A DNA stretch of 64,000 bases from Acidimicrobiales bacterium (GCA_016794585.1 JAEUJM010000042.1:1-64000), one strand, 5' to 3'. Shown: positions 44,519 through 54,004, numbered from the stretch's first letter. The notes: generated by a model not told the origin, from the letters alone. Made by a program: numbers and translations.

Positions 44519-47182
44519 TCACAGGTCACGTACCAGGGTTGCCGCGGGGGCTCGTGTCGACCGCAACGCCGCGGTGGCGGCGAGCGCGACGGCCAGGACC
44601 GCGACTGCCCCCACGGTTGCGAGGTAGATCCACGGGACGGCCAGCACTGATGGTGGTGGGTCGAAGACCCCGGTCAGGACTTTGACGAGCATTTCGGAGA
44701 GGGCCCAGCCACCGACGGCGCCGGCGAGCAGACCGCCGACGGTGACGAAGGCGGCTTCGCTCCATACGAAGCCGCCGAGTTGGCGGGGTTTGGCACCGAG
44801 CGCGCTGGCGATGGCGAAGGTGCGGCGCCGCTCGGCGAGTCCGAGGGCGAGCACGAGTCCGGTGGAGGCGGCGGCGAGCACGAGAGCGAAGCCGAGCTCC
44901 ACCCGGGTGAGGCCGGCGAGGTCGACCGCGGTCAGGCTCGAGCCGATGATGCGGCGGCTGGTGGTGATGTCGGTCACCTGTGCGGCGGGCCCGACGACAT
45001 CCTGCACCCCTTGGGCGACGGCTTGTGGTGATGCGCCGTTGGCGTCGACGAGGAACGCGCCGACCGCGTCGGACCCGGTCTGTTGGGTGATGTAGTCGGC
45101 GTTGGCGACGAGGAAGCTGTCGCTGGGCGCGGTGGGGAACTCCTTGGCGACCCCGGCGTAATGGAAGGTGACGTCGGTGTACTGCTTGGTCTGTCCATCT
45201 TGGAGCCGCAGGATGAGCGGATCGCCCGGTGTCAGCTGGAAGTCGTGCACGGTCTCGAGGCTCACGAGCACGGAGTCGGGGCGCGATCCCAGGGTGCGCA
45301 TCAGCTCGTCGGCGGTGCCCCCTTGGAAGTACGCGTCCTGGAGCCTGGTGGCTCCAACGATGGTGTCGGTGCGTACCCCGTAGAGGTCTTGGAGGTCGGC
45401 GCCGACGTAGGCGAACCGGTGCTGGATGGGCTCGACGCTCCCGACGCCGGGAACCACTTCGATCGCGGTGGCCGTCGATGGGCCCACGTCGGCCCCTGGG
45501 GACTCGGTGACGGTGACGTCGGCACCGTTGGTGAGCAACGCGTCCGCCTCGGCCTGTTGGCGGTAGGTCGCGTTGAACACTGCGGTCGATGCGGCGAATG
45601 ACACGGTGAGGGCCACGAGGACGACGGCGCGGGCCAGCAGTCGGCGTTGGCGGGACATGGAAGCGGCGACCGTCCCGGCCAAGGGGCCCGCGACGAGTCG
45701 CGACGCCGAGCAGACGGCGGGTCGACCGCGTCCGAGCACCAGTTCGGCGACGCGCCAAGTCAACAGACCGGCGCCGGCCCACAACAGGGCCGGACCGAGG
45801 AAGGCCCAGTAGTTCACCGAGATGGTGGGCACGCCTTCGGCGGCGAGGACCAGCTTGTAGCCGCCTCGGCTCGTGAGCCAGAAGACCAGGGCGCTGGCAC
45901 CGAGCAGCCAGAAGTCGAGGCCGTAGCGTGCCCAACGCAGCGGCTGGACGCGCCCGACGACTCGGCGCCCGTACGCCACCGAAGCGCTCCGTGCGTCGCG
46001 CCACGCTGGGAAGGCGACGGTCGCGGCGGCGATGAACAGGCCAGCCGCGGCCGCGGCGGTTGCCCACCCGATCGAGGCGAGGGTGGTGGCGCCGAAGCCG
46101 GCGGTACCGAACACGAGACGTCCGATCAACCAGGCGACTCCGAGGCCGACCGTGGCGCCGCCGACGCCGACGACGGCCGCTTCGGCGCTGCCCAGTTGGA
46201 CGAGGCGCCGTGTTGTTGCGCCTCGGGCTCGTAGCAACGCCTGTTCGCGGCGGCGGCGCTCGGCCCCCGCGGCGGCCACGGCTGCGGTGAGCAGCCCGGC
46301 CAGCACGGCGCCGGGGAGGCCGAGGAAGAGGAAGAGGATCTGCGCGTAGAGGGCATCGCCGCGGGCCCCGTCGAGGGTGGCGGCCAGGTTGTCGCCGACG
46401 AGCCCGGTTCCGGCCAGTTGGACCTCGAGGTTGTTGGCCCGACCAGTCACCGTGGTGTAGGCGGCGGAGGGGTCCGACGGGAGGTGGTGGTCGATTCGGG
46501 CGTGGGCCTGGGTGCGCACCAGGTCGGGGCGACCCGCGGCGAGGGGATCGAACAGCCGGTGCCATTGCCCCGCCGGGAGGAGGAGCACGTTGTCCGGTGG
46601 GGCCTGTGGTTGCGCGCCGATCGGGGCGCCGACCGCTTGGAAGAGCGAGTCGGCCTGGGGAAGGTCCACCACGCCGTCCACCGTTACTCGAACCGGGGGG
46701 AGCCCTTGGCGGCCGATGGTGACGGTGTCGCCGGGTGCGGCGCGGAGGTTGGCCGCTGTTTGCTGCGCGAGCAGCACGCCGTGGCTCGACCCGGAGAGGT
46801 CTCTGAGCTCATCGGGGAAGGTGGCCCGGTAGCCATCGGGGAGTCCCAGCACGAGGCCGGGCCCAGTGGTCTGTGTGGTCCCGCCGGTGGTGGCCTCGAA
46901 GCCGGTGGTGTCGGCGAAGCCGACGGCCATGGTGTCGGTGACGCCGGGAGTCGAGCGCACGGCGTCCAGGACTGCGGTCGGGTCAGCGCCGGCCTGGGCC
47001 TCGACCTGCCAGTCGACGGCAACGTCGGCGACCGCCCGATCGGTCATCGTGGCCTTCGAGGCCGACAGGAACGATCCGATCGACGCCAGAAGAGCTACCG
47101 CCACTGCTACGCCGGCCGCGGTGGCGGCCAAACGGAGCGGGCGGCGAGCAAGCAGCCCTCGAATCCAGGTCAGGCCGACCAT
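44519..47182 (-). CDS. Large ABC permease with two FtsX domains (module A)
   Basis: 887 residues, about ten membrane helices. N-terminal signal-like helix LAATAAGVAVAVALLASIGS, a large extracellular domain (residues 40-250), first FtsX block around ILFLFLGLPGAVLAGLLTAA and RRRREQALLRARGATTRRLV, a second extracellular domain after AVVLVALTVSFAASTAVFNATY, and a second FtsX block with LGLAERRRTFAIASALGAKPRQL. The RARGAT and SALGAK loops are where ABC ATPases dock. MacB/LolCDE-type mechanotransmission of lipoproteins or peptides is the family theme. It overlaps the first ATPase gene by 13 bp. Confidence 0.9.
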   Translation of the reverse strand: MVGLTWIRGLLARRPLRLAATAAGVAVAVALLASIGSFLSASKATMTDRAVADVAVDWQVEAQAGADPTAVLDAVRSTPGVTDTMAVGFADTTGFEATTGGTTQTTGPGLVLGLPDGYRATFPDELRDLSGSSHGVLLAQQTAANLRAAPGDTVTIGRQGLPPVRVTVDGVVDLPQADSLFQAVGAPIGAQPQAPPDNVLLLPAGQWHRLFDPLAAGRPDLVRTQAHARIDHHLPSDPSAAYTTVTGRANNLEVQLAGTGLVGDNLAATLDGARGDALYAQILFLFLGLPGAVLAGLLTAAVAAAGAERRRREQALLRARGATTRRLVQLGSAEAAVVGVGGATVGLGVAWLIGRLVFGTAGFGATTLASIGWATAAAAAGLFIAAATVAFPAWRDARSASVAYGRRVVGRVQPLRWARYGLDFWLLGASALVFWLTSRGGYKLVLAAEGVPTISVNYWAFLGPALLWAGAGLLTWRVAELVLGRGRPAVCSASRLVAGPLAGTVAASMSRQRRLLARAVVLVALTVSFAASTAVFNATYRQQAEADALLTNGADVTVTESPGADVGPSTATAIEVVPGVGSVEPIQHRFAYVGADLQDLYGVRTDTIVGATRLQDAYFQGGTADELMRTLGSRPDSVLVSLETVHDFQLTPGDPLILRLQDGQTKQYTDVTFHYAGVAKEFPTAPSDSFLVANADYITQQTGSDAVGAFLVDANGASPQAVAQGVQDVVGPAAQVTDITTSRRIIGSSLTAVDLAGLTRVELGFALVLAAASTGLVLALGLAERRRTFAIASALGAKPRQLGGFVWSEAAFVTVGGLLAGAVGGWALSEMLVKVLTGVFDPPPSVLAVPWIYLATVGAVAVLAVALAATAALRSTRAPAATLVRDL

Positions 47183-47856
47183 GAGAGCGCTCCGTCGTGG
47201 TCGGTGACCAACTCGCCGTCGTCCATCGACCAGAGGTGGTCGAAGCGGCGGGCGACTTCGGGGTCATGGGTGGTGACGAGCAGAGCGGCACCGTGGGCGG
47301 CGGCATCGAGCAGGGCCCGGACCACCGCTGCACCGTTCACGTGGTCGAGTTGGCCCGTGGGCTCGTCGGCCAAGATGAGTCGCGGCTTCCCGGCCAGGGC
47401 GCGCGCGACAGCGACTCGCTGTGCCTGCCCGCCGGACAGTTCCTCGGGCAGCTTCGAAGCAAGCGAGTTCAGGTCGAGCGCTTCGAGCGCGGTGAGCGCG
47501 GCGGCGGTGGCCGCTCTCTCACTTTCGCCGCCGAGGATGAGTGGTAGGGCGACGTTCTCGACCACGTCGAGCGGCGGGAGCAGGCTGGGCCCTTGCAAGA
47601 TCACCCCGACGGGGCCCGGCCGCAAGTCGTCCAGCCCGCCGATCGCGGGCCATCGCACGTCACCGGCGGTCGGATTGTCGAGGCCGGCGATCAGGTGGAG
47701 CAGCGTCGACTTGCCGGAGCCTGAGGGGCCGACGAGGGCAATCTGCTGGCCCGGTTCGATCTCACAGGTCGCGCCGTGGACGGCAACGACGGCGGCCGCG
47801 CCGGCACCGAAGGTGCGGCCGAGGCCATCACAACGGACCAGGGGCCTCGACCTCAT
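47170..47856 (-). CDS. ABC ATPase of module A, canonical
   Basis: 228 residues, MacB/LolD type. Walker A ALVGPSGSGKSTLLHLIAG, Q-loop VILQGPSLLP, signature LSGGQAQRVAVARAL, Walker B RLILADEPTGQLD, H-loop LVTTHDPEV. All catalytic residues are present. Overlaps the permease start downstream and, by 4 bp, the second ATPase upstream, so the four genes (lipoprotein, ATPase, ATPase, permease) form a tight operon. Confidence 0.92.
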   Translation of the reverse strand: MRSRPLVRCDGLGRTFGAGAAAVVAVHGATCEIEPGQQIALVGPSGSGKSTLLHLIAGLDNPTAGDVRWPAIGGLDDLRPGPVGVILQGPSLLPPLDVVENVALPLILGGESERAATAAALTALEALDLNSLASKLPEELSGGQAQRVAVARALAGKPRLILADEPTGQLDHVNGAAVVRALLDAAAHGAALLVTTHDPEVARRFDHLWSMDDGELVTDHDGALSWSA

Positions 47857-48515
47857 GACGCGATCCGCCCGTCTTCGAGAGCGATGGTGCGATCCGCGCT
47901 GGCGGCCACCGCGTCGCTGTGGGTCACCACGACCACGGCGGCGCCGGCGTCGGCGCGAGCGTGGAGGAGGGTGAGGATCCGGTGCTCGATGGCCTTGTCG
48001 ACCTCGCCGGTGGGCTCGTCAGCGAGGACGACCGAGGGATCGTTGGCCAGCGCCACCGCGAGGCCGGCGCGGACCGCTTCGCCTCCCGAGAGCTGTGACG
48101 GGTTTGCGTGGGCGCGCTCGGTGAGGCCGAGCTCGGCGAGAACCTCTTTGCGTCGGGCAGCGTCGGGCCGCCCCGACATCTGCTGAGCAAGGGTGACGTT
48201 CTGGGCCACCGTCAGGTGCTCGATGAGGTTGGCGGTCTGGAAGAGCATCCCGATGCCAGCGGCCCGCATCGCGGCCCGCTCTGGTTCGGTGCGGCGGGTC
48301 ATCACCTGCCCGTCGATCAGCACCGTGCCGCCGTCGGGCTCATCGAGGCCGGCGAGGCAGGCCAGCAACGTCGATTTGCCCGAACCGGACGGTCCCATGA
48401 CGGCAACGAGCTCACCCGGGTCCACCGTCATCGACACGCCTCGGAGAGCGAGGGTCTCTTCGTTGGCGGCGTGGTAGAAGCGGTAGAGGTCACGGGCCTC
48501 GAGGGCGGCCATCAC
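47853..48515 (-). CDS. ABC ATPase of module A with altered signature motif
   Basis: 220 residues. Walker A AVMGPSGSGKSTLLACLAG, Q-loop MLFQTANLIEHL, Walker B SVVLADEPTGEVD, H-loop VVVTHSDAV. The ABC signature reads LSGGEAVRAGLAVAL: the usual Gln is Glu and the following Q/K-R pair is VR. This suggests one composite ATP site of the dimer is weakened, as in asymmetric exporters. Starts MMAALEARDLYRFYHA; overlaps the lipoprotein stop by 4 bp. Confidence 0.9.
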   Translation of the reverse strand: MMAALEARDLYRFYHAANEETLALRGVSMTVDPGELVAVMGPSGSGKSTLLACLAGLDEPDGGTVLIDGQVMTRRTEPERAAMRAAGIGMLFQTANLIEHLTVAQNVTLAQQMSGRPDAARRKEVLAELGLTERAHANPSQLSGGEAVRAGLAVALANDPSVVLADEPTGEVDKAIEHRILTLLHARADAGAAVVVVTHSDAVAASADRTIALEDGRIAS

Positions 48516-49099
48516 TGCCAGGTGAACGAGTCGGTGACGATCCGCCAGGGGTCGACGTTGTCGGCGCCTTGGCCGCCGGAGAGCGTGATGATGGCTTCGC
48601 GGCCACCCTGCCAGAACTCATAGCGCTCGACGTCGATCGTGACCGGCTGCCCGGTCACTGGGTCGGGCGTCCTCTCGGCCTGGTAGCTGATGAGCACAGC
48701 GGTTCCCGCCGTGCGGTCGACTGTGGTCACGTCACCCGCCTGATAAGCGGGGGTGGCCGCGGCGAGCGCAGGGACCTCGTCGGCAGTCGCCGAGGCCGCG
48801 GTCGGGGCCGCCGCGGCGCCGATGGTCTCGAGCCGGATGCTGTTGAAGTTGTCGGTGAAGGTGACCACGCCGGCGGACTCGTTGCGGGACCAGCCTTCGG
48901 GCACCGTCACGCTGAAGTCTCCCGAGGGCACCGTGTAGGGCACGAACGCCTGGTTGTCGGGGATGTCGCCAGCCGGGTTGACCTCGACCGTGTTCGGGTC
49001 GACGGTGGCCGAGCTCGACGCCGAGCCGCTGGAACCGCAGGCAGCCAGGAGCAGGGCCAACGCCACGGCGCCGACGAGGAGTGCAGTTCGTTTGGTCAT
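48512..49099 (-). CDS. Secreted lipoprotein of module A
   Basis: 195 residues. Lipobox LLLAACGSSGSASSS after a signal peptide starting MTKRTALLVGAVALALL; Cys at about residue 21 is the lipidation site. The mature part (DFSVTVPEGWSRNESAG, FTDNFNSIRLETIGA, IDVERYEFWQGGREAIITLSGG) resembles LpqN/PsbP-like lipoproteins that bind ligands. First gene of the module A operon; probably the substrate-recognition or effector component. Divergent from response regulator 1. Confidence 0.85.
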   Translation of the reverse strand: MTKRTALLVGAVALALLLAACGSSGSASSSATVDPNTVEVNPAGDIPDNQAFVPYTVPSGDFSVTVPEGWSRNESAGVVTFTDNFNSIRLETIGAAAAPTAASATADEVPALAAATPAYQAGDVTTVDRTAGTAVLISYQAERTPDPVTGQPVTIDVERYEFWQGGREAIITLSGGQGADNVDPWRIVTDSFTWQ

Positions 49100-49253
49100 G
49101 GGGTGAACCTACGGAGGGGTCGGTGTCCTGGTCCTCCCCGCTCGGTCAACGGACGGCAAAACCTCGCGAGCGGCGCCGCGCTGGACCGGACGCCGCCCTT
49201 ACGCTGCACGCCATGGCCGGTCCGCGCTCCCGCCCCCTTGCAGGTACACCCGC

Positions 49254-49937
49254 GTGACGGCACCGCGGATCCTCGTGGTGGAGGACGACGCGACCATCGG
49301 GCGCGGCATCGTCCGCGCCCTCGGCGGGGAGGGGTACCACGTCGAGTTGGCGCCCGATGGGCACGGCGCGCTCGCGATCATCGAACAGGATTGGGACCTC
49401 GTCCTGCTCGACCTCGGTCTGCCGGACGTCGATGGGTTGGAGGTCTGCCGCCGTCTCCGCGTCGACCATCCGCTGCTCCCGATCGTGATGCTGACCGCAC
49501 GCACCGACGAGATCGATGTCGTCGCCGGCCTCGATGCCGGTGCGGACGACTACATCACCAAGCCGTTTCGGGTCGCCGAGCTGTTCGCGCGTGTGCGGGC
49601 GCGGTTGCGGGAGCCGTCCGCGTCGGACGAAACGTCCGATCGCATCGTTCTCGGCGACGTGGCCGTCGACCTGGCGGCGAGGCGGGCGTGGCGGGACAGC
49701 GTCGAGCTCGACCTGCGGCCCAAGGAGTTCGACCTCCTGAGGCTCCTGGTCACACAAGCGGGCCGAGCCCTGACTCGAGAGCGGATCATGGAGGAGGTCT
49801 GGGACGAGCACTGGTTCGGGTCGACCAAGACCCTCGACATGCACGTGTCGTCGTTACGTCGGAAGCTGGTCCCGGCAGGCGGTCCCGACCCCATCACCAC
49901 CCTGCGCGGGGTGGGGTACCGCTATGAGCTGCCGTGA
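49254..49937 (+). CDS. OmpR-type response regulator 1
   Basis: 227 residues from a GTG. Receiver: RILVVEDDATIGRGIV (acidic pair), phospho-acceptor Asp in LVLLDLGLPDVDG, Thr in IVMLTARTD, Lys in DDYITKPFRVAEL. Winged-helix DNA-binding domain: DLRPKEFDLLRLLVTQAGRA, RERIMEEVWDE, TLDMHVSSLRRKL, LRGVGYRYEL. Overlaps HK1 by 4 bp (GTGA). Transcribed divergently from the module A lipoprotein, which is the obvious target. Confidence 0.93.
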   Translation: MTAPRILVVEDDATIGRGIVRALGGEGYHVELAPDGHGALAIIEQDWDLVLLDLGLPDVDGLEVCRRLRVDHPLLPIVMLTARTDEIDVVAGLDAGADDYITKPFRVAELFARVRARLREPSASDETSDRIVLGDVAVDLAARRAWRDSVELDLRPKEFDLLRLLVTQAGRALTRERIMEEVWDEHWFGSTKTLDMHVSSLRRKLVPAGGPDPITTLRGVGYRYELP

Positions 49938-51262
49938 GGCGTCGAATCCTCGTGGCCATCGTGGCGGTCACTGCGCTCGGTGTCGTCGGCTTCGGGGTGC
50001 CGCTCGCCCTCGTGTTGGGCCGCCTCTATCAGGATGAAGCGGTCACCGATCTCGAGCGCCAGGCCGATCGGGCCGCGGTCGAGGTTCCCGCGTCGTCGCT
50101 GACCAGCGACGATCCCGTGGAGCTGCCGGCGCCCGAAGGATCGACGAGTCTGGCGCTCTACAACGCAAGCAACGAGCGGCTCTTGGGTGACGGTCCCGCC
50201 CAGGGTGACCCCACCGTTCAGCGGGCGTTGCGCGGCGAGGTGAACGACGACCGCCACGGAGGTCTACTCGTGGTCGCGGTGCCGGTGACCAGCGAGGAGC
50301 AGGTGTTCGCCGTGGTGCGCGCCGCTCGCCCCGCCTCGGAGGTCCGTGCCCAGCTCTATCGGGTGTGGCTGGCCATGGCCGGGCTGGGCCTGCTCATCAT
50401 CGCGCTCGCCGCCATCGTCGCCCGGTGGCAGGCCGGACGGCTCAGCCGGCCGGTGCTGGACCTGGTCGATGCCGCTGAACGTCTCGGTGACGGCGACTTC
50501 TCCGCCCGCGTCCCCCCTTCGGGTGTCGCGGAGTTGGACGTCGCGGGCCGAGCCCTCGGCGACACCGCCGAGCGGTTGGGTGCACTGGTGACCCGCGAGC
50601 GAGCGTTCAGCGCCGACGCGTCCCACCAGCTCCGCACGCCACTGACAGGGCTCCGCCTGCTCCTCGAGAACACGGGGAACGATGGTGCCGACCAGGAAAC
50701 GGTGCGCGAGGCCATCCACGAGGTCGACCGCCTCGAACAGACCATCGAGGACCTGCTCGGCCTCGCGCGCGACATCGACCGACCACGAGACCTCCTCGAC
50801 CTCGACACGTTGTTCGCCGACGCCGAACGTGACTGGCACGGCCGGTTCGCCGCCGAGGCGCGCCCCCTCCGCGTGTCCATCTCGCCAGCCGTACCGGCCG
50901 TCCGGGCGTCCCGGCGGGCGTTGCGCCAGATCCTCGAAGTGCTCCTCGCCAACGCCCTCGAACACGGCGGCGGTGTTGTCACCCTCGCGGCGCGTCCCAC
51001 TGCGGCGGGCTTGTCCATAGAGGTCTCCGACGAAGGTCCCGGCGTCGTCGGCGATGTGACCCGCCTGTTCCGCCGGCGCGCCAGCCGCGCTACCCGCGGC
51101 ATCGGCCTTCCCCTCGCCGCGACGCTCGCCGACGGCGAGGGCGCCCGACTCTCGTTGCGGGCACCGGGCGCCGGCCCGGTGTTCACCCTGCTGCTCCCGG
51201 CGGCCAGTGCGTCACGCGACGAAGGTTTGCCGTCGGTTGACTCTGCGGGGAGCGGGCGCTGA
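49934..51262 (+). CDS. Sensor histidine kinase 1
   Basis: 442 residues from a GTG. Membrane helices near residues 5-27 (LVAIVAVTALGVVGFGVPLA) and 145-165 (VWLAMAGLGLLIIALAAIVA), enclosing an extracellular sensor of about 115 residues. HAMP follows (RWQAGRLSRPVLDLVDAAERLGDGDF), then the H-box SADASHQLRTPLTGLR. The ATPase domain is compact: ILEVLLANALEHGGG (N-box), SDEGPGV (G1), TRGIGLPLAATL (G2 with shortened glycines). Ligand unknown. Cognate of RR1. Confidence 0.9.
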   Translation: MRRRILVAIVAVTALGVVGFGVPLALVLGRLYQDEAVTDLERQADRAAVEVPASSLTSDDPVELPAPEGSTSLALYNASNERLLGDGPAQGDPTVQRALRGEVNDDRHGGLLVVAVPVTSEEQVFAVVRAARPASEVRAQLYRVWLAMAGLGLLIIALAAIVARWQAGRLSRPVLDLVDAAERLGDGDFSARVPPSGVAELDVAGRALGDTAERLGALVTRERAFSADASHQLRTPLTGLRLLLENTGNDGADQETVREAIHEVDRLEQTIEDLLGLARDIDRPRDLLDLDTLFADAERDWHGRFAAEARPLRVSISPAVPAVRASRRALRQILEVLLANALEHGGGVVTLAARPTAAGLSIEVSDEGPGVVGDVTRLFRRRASRATRGIGLPLAATLADGEGARLSLRAPGAGPVFTLLLPAASASRDEGLPSVDSAGSGR

Positions 51263-51310
51263 CCCGGGAGTACGCAGAGTCGCAACCATGAGCGGTAGAG
51301 CCATCGAGCG

Positions 51311-51988
51311 ATGAGAGTGCTCATCGTCGACGACGAGGAGCAGTTCGCCGACGCGGTGCGCCGGGGTCTCGAAGCCGAGCACTTCGCAGTGGATGTCTCC
51401 CATGACGGCGCCGACGGACTGTGGCGCGCCCGCGAGAACGACTACGACGCGGTGATCCTCGATGTCATGCTCCCCGGGCTCAACGGCTTTCGCGTCTGCC
51501 GTCGCCTGCGTGACGACGGCAACTGGGTGCCCATCTTGATGTTGACGGCGAAGGACGGCGACCTGGATCACGCCGAGGCGCTCGACACCGGTGCCGACGA
51601 CTTCCTCACCAAGCCAGTGTCCTACGTCGTGCTCGTGGCGCGCCTTCGCGCGTTGCTCCGGCGGGGCCGCCAACCCCGGCCCGCGATCTTGCAGGCGGGC
51701 ACACTGCGCCTCGATCCCGCCGGGCACCGGTGCTGGCGGGGCGACACCGAGGTGGAGCTCGCGCCTCGGCCCTTCGCCGTGCTCGAGTACCTGATGCGCC
51801 GGGCCGGCGAGGTCGTCTCGAAGGCGGAGATCGTGGACCACGTGTGGGACGACGCCTTCGAGGGCGACCCGAACGTGGTCGAGGTGTACGTCGGGACCCT
51901 GCGACGACGGATCGACGAACCGTTCGGCCGAGCCTCGATCGAGACCGTGCGCGGTGCGGGCTACCGGCTGGCTGCCGACGGTGGCTGA
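51311..51988 (+). CDS. OmpR-type response regulator 2
   Basis: 225 residues. Receiver: MRVLIVDDEEQFADAVRRGL, phospho-acceptor Asp in DAVILDVMLPGLNG, LMLTAKDGDLDHAEALDTGADDF, Lys in LTKPVSYV. Wing domain: EVELAPRPFAVLEYLMRRAGE, DHVWDDAFEGDPNVVEVYVG, RGAGYRLAADG. Very like response regulator 3, so the pair is duplicated. Overlaps HK2 by 8 bp. Confidence 0.93.
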   Translation: MRVLIVDDEEQFADAVRRGLEAEHFAVDVSHDGADGLWRARENDYDAVILDVMLPGLNGFRVCRRLRDDGNWVPILMLTAKDGDLDHAEALDTGADDFLTKPVSYVVLVARLRALLRRGRQPRPAILQAGTLRLDPAGHRCWRGDTEVELAPRPFAVLEYLMRRAGEVVSKAEIVDHVWDDAFEGDPNVVEVYVGTLRRRIDEPFGRASIETVRGAGYRLAADGG

Positions 51989-53354
51989 GCGACGCCGCCC
52001 GCGGTCGATCCGAGCGCGAACGACCCTCGCCGCCACGGCGATCGCGGCGATCGCCCTCATCATCGCCTCGGTGGCGCTCGTCGGCCTGCTTCGCAGGTCC
52101 CTCACCGGTGGAATCGACGACACCGTCGCCGCACGCGCCGACGATGTCGCCCGCCTCGTGGCGACGGGGGACGTACCGCACCCCCTCTCGGTGCCAGGCG
52201 GTGAGGTCGCGCTGTTGCAGGTCGTCGATTCGAACGGAGAGGTGGTCGCAGCCAGCGAGAACCTCGACGGCGAAGGGCCCATCGCTGACTTCCCCAGCCG
52301 ACCACGCGAGCCAGTCACCCACACCGTCAGCGACCTGCCCATCGGGTCCGGCGATCCGTTCCGGGTGGTGGCGGTCACGCCTGCACCACCGAACAGCGAT
52401 GTGACGGTGTACGCCGCCTTGTCGCTGCGTCCCGTCGACGAGTCGGTCCGCACGCTGACCGGGGCGCTGACCGTGGGCGTGCCCGTGCTGCTCACCCTTC
52501 TCGCGGCGATTACCTGGATCGTGGTCGGCCGTGCGCTGCACCCGGTCGAGGCGCTCCGCTCGAAGGTCGCGGAGATCTCCAGCCGGACACTCGACGAACG
52601 GGTGGCCGTGCCCCCTACGGGCGACGAGATCGCCGGGTTGGCCGTCACGATGAACGGGCTGTTGGACCGACTCGAGACAGCCGACCGCCGGCAACGCCGC
52701 TTCGTGAGCGACGCGTCCCACGAGCTGAAGAGCCCACTGTCGTCCTCCCGCATGGCGCTCGAGGTCGCGCTCGCGTACCCCGAGCGGACCGACTGGCCGG
52801 GCGCCGCCCGCCGCCTGCTCGACGAGCAGGGGCGCATGGAACGCCTCGTCCGCGATCTCTTGTACCTGGCCCGGGCCGAGGAACGCCCGACCATCTCACC
52901 TCGTGGCCGGGTGCGGCTCGACGAGGTCGTGCACGACGAGGTCAGTCGCCTCCACGACAACCCGGCAATCGACTTCGACACCACCGCCATCCAGGCGGTG
53001 ACCATCAACGGCAGCGAGGAAGACCTGATCGGTCTGGTGCGAAACTTGCTCGAGAACGCGGCCCGTCACGCGTCGACGCGGGTGACCGTTGAGGTGCGTG
53101 ACGACACTGACAACCACTGGGCCGTCGTGGTGGTGAGCGACGACGGCCCCGGCATCTCGCCCGACCAACGCGAGCGGGTGTTCGAGCGGTTCGCCCGCCT
53201 CGATGACGCCCGCTCGAGGGATCTCGGGTCCAGCGGCCTCGGGCTCGCCATCGCGCGATCCATCGCAGAAGCACATCAGGGAACCCTCGTCATCGAGGAC
53301 TCACCACGAGGAGCGCAGTTCGTTGCTCGACTGCCCGGGACCAGGACACCGTGA
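51981..53354 (+). CDS. Sensor histidine kinase 2, with HAMP
   Basis: 457 residues from the GTG at 51981, overlapping the RR2 stop. Helices at TTLAATAIAAIALIIASVAL and LTGALTVGVPVLLTLLAAIT bracket a 120-residue extracellular sensor (GGIDDTVAARADDVARLVAT onward). Full HAMP: GRALHPVEALRSKVAEISSR, then RVAVPPTGDEIAGLAVTMN. H-box FVSDASHELKSPLSSSRM; N-box LVRNLLENAARHA; G1 VSDDGPGISP; G2 SSGLGLAIARSI. Intact kinase. Ends just before the triple CTTCAG boxes and the acidic secreted protein. Confidence 0.93.
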   Translation: MAERRRPRSIRARTTLAATAIAAIALIIASVALVGLLRRSLTGGIDDTVAARADDVARLVATGDVPHPLSVPGGEVALLQVVDSNGEVVAASENLDGEGPIADFPSRPREPVTHTVSDLPIGSGDPFRVVAVTPAPPNSDVTVYAALSLRPVDESVRTLTGALTVGVPVLLTLLAAITWIVVGRALHPVEALRSKVAEISSRTLDERVAVPPTGDEIAGLAVTMNGLLDRLETADRRQRRFVSDASHELKSPLSSSRMALEVALAYPERTDWPGAARRLLDEQGRMERLVRDLLYLARAEERPTISPRGRVRLDEVVHDEVSRLHDNPAIDFDTTAIQAVTINGSEEDLIGLVRNLLENAARHASTRVTVEVRDDTDNHWAVVVVSDDGPGISPDQRERVFERFARLDDARSRDLGSSGLGLAIARSIAEAHQGTLVIEDSPRGAQFVARLPGTRTP

Positions 53355-53372
53355 CCGTGCGCTCGAAACGCC

Positions 53373-53399
53373 CTTCAGGGTCCCTTCAGCTGCCTTCAG
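53373..53399 (+). promoter_or_regulatory. Three CTTCAG boxes upstream of the acidic exported protein
   Basis: CTTCAG at 53373-53378, 53384-53389 and 53394-53399, phased at 11 and 10 bp, the spacing of tandem OmpR-family regulator half-sites on one DNA face. They end 69 bp before the start at 53468. Confidence 0.65.
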
Positions 53400-53467
53400 C
53401 ATCCGCACAGGCCCGCGAGCGCATCCTCACCAGTAACAGCAACACCCCCCAACAGATGGAGCATGAG

Positions 53468-53851
53468 ATGCACCTCAACCGAAAGCTCGCCGCTCTGGCG
53501 ATCGCAACCCTCGGCATCGCCGGCCTCGGCGCCGGCACGGCCCTGGCCCAGTCGAGCAGCACGTCGAGCCCCACCAAGGCTGCCGCGGTGGCCGACAACC
53601 ACCAGGACGCCGACGGCGACAACGTCGACTTCACGCCCGCCGGCGAGGACCCCAACAACGAGGTCCCCGACGCCAACGAGGCGCCGGAGGCCGATGAGGC
53701 GAACGAGGCCCCCGAGGCCAACGAGGGCCCGGACACCGACAACGTCGAGTGCGAGGACGGGATCGATGCCACCACCGGCGCCAACTGCGACGGTGGGCCC
53801 GCCGCCAACACCGGCAACGACGCCGCTGAAGGCGACACCGGCACCGAGTAG
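53468..53851 (+). CDS. Exported acidic low-complexity protein
   Basis: 127 residues from the ATG at 53468. A signal peptide (MHLNRKLAALAIATLGIAGL, cleavage likely after ALA) is followed by a mature chain of mostly Asp, Glu, Asn, Ala and Pro: VPDANEAPEADEANEAPEAN, then GPDTDNVECEDGIDATTG and a Gly/Asn-rich end. Two Cys (VECED, ANCDG) could form a disulfide. The composition suits divalent-cation binding, or a highly soluble passenger. It follows the triple CTTCAG boxes and HK2. No enzymatic domain. Confidence 0.75.
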   Translation: MHLNRKLAALAIATLGIAGLGAGTALAQSSSTSSPTKAAAVADNHQDADGDNVDFTPAGEDPNNEVPDANEAPEADEANEAPEANEGPDTDNVECEDGIDATTGANCDGGPAANTGNDAAEGDTGTE

Positions 53852-53870
53852 GACCACACCGGTCCGACAG

Positions 53871-53909
53871 AGAGGGGTGGGAGGGCTCCGGCCCGCCCAC
53901 CCCTCTTTC
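53871..53909 (+). terminator. Terminator after the acidic exported protein
   Basis: AGAGGGGTGGG (53871-53881) pairs perfectly with CCCACCCCTCT (53896-53906), loop 14 nt, followed by TTCG. Ends the short transcript of the acidic protein; from here to 54182 the only other structured element is the 72-bp duplicated sequence at 53933-54004. Confidence 0.7.
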
Positions 53910-53932
53910 GCGTCCGCAGCGACGCAGAGGCT

Positions 53933-54004
53933 GCGCTTGTTTGCGGTCCGGTTGCCTGGAGCCGACCGCCCGAATGCCTGCCGCTCTCTACCTTCAGCGA
54001 CGAC
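53933..54004. repeat. 72-bp duplicated intergenic sequence, copy 1
   Basis: Matches 62892-62963 without gaps. The best-conserved part is GACCGCCCGAATGCC and TACCTTCAGCGACGAC; the left part (GCTT-TTTGC-GTCC-GTTGCC) differs at a few bases. It contains one CTTCAG box (53992-53997). The 54005-54182 stretch to its right shows no gene. Confidence 0.7.
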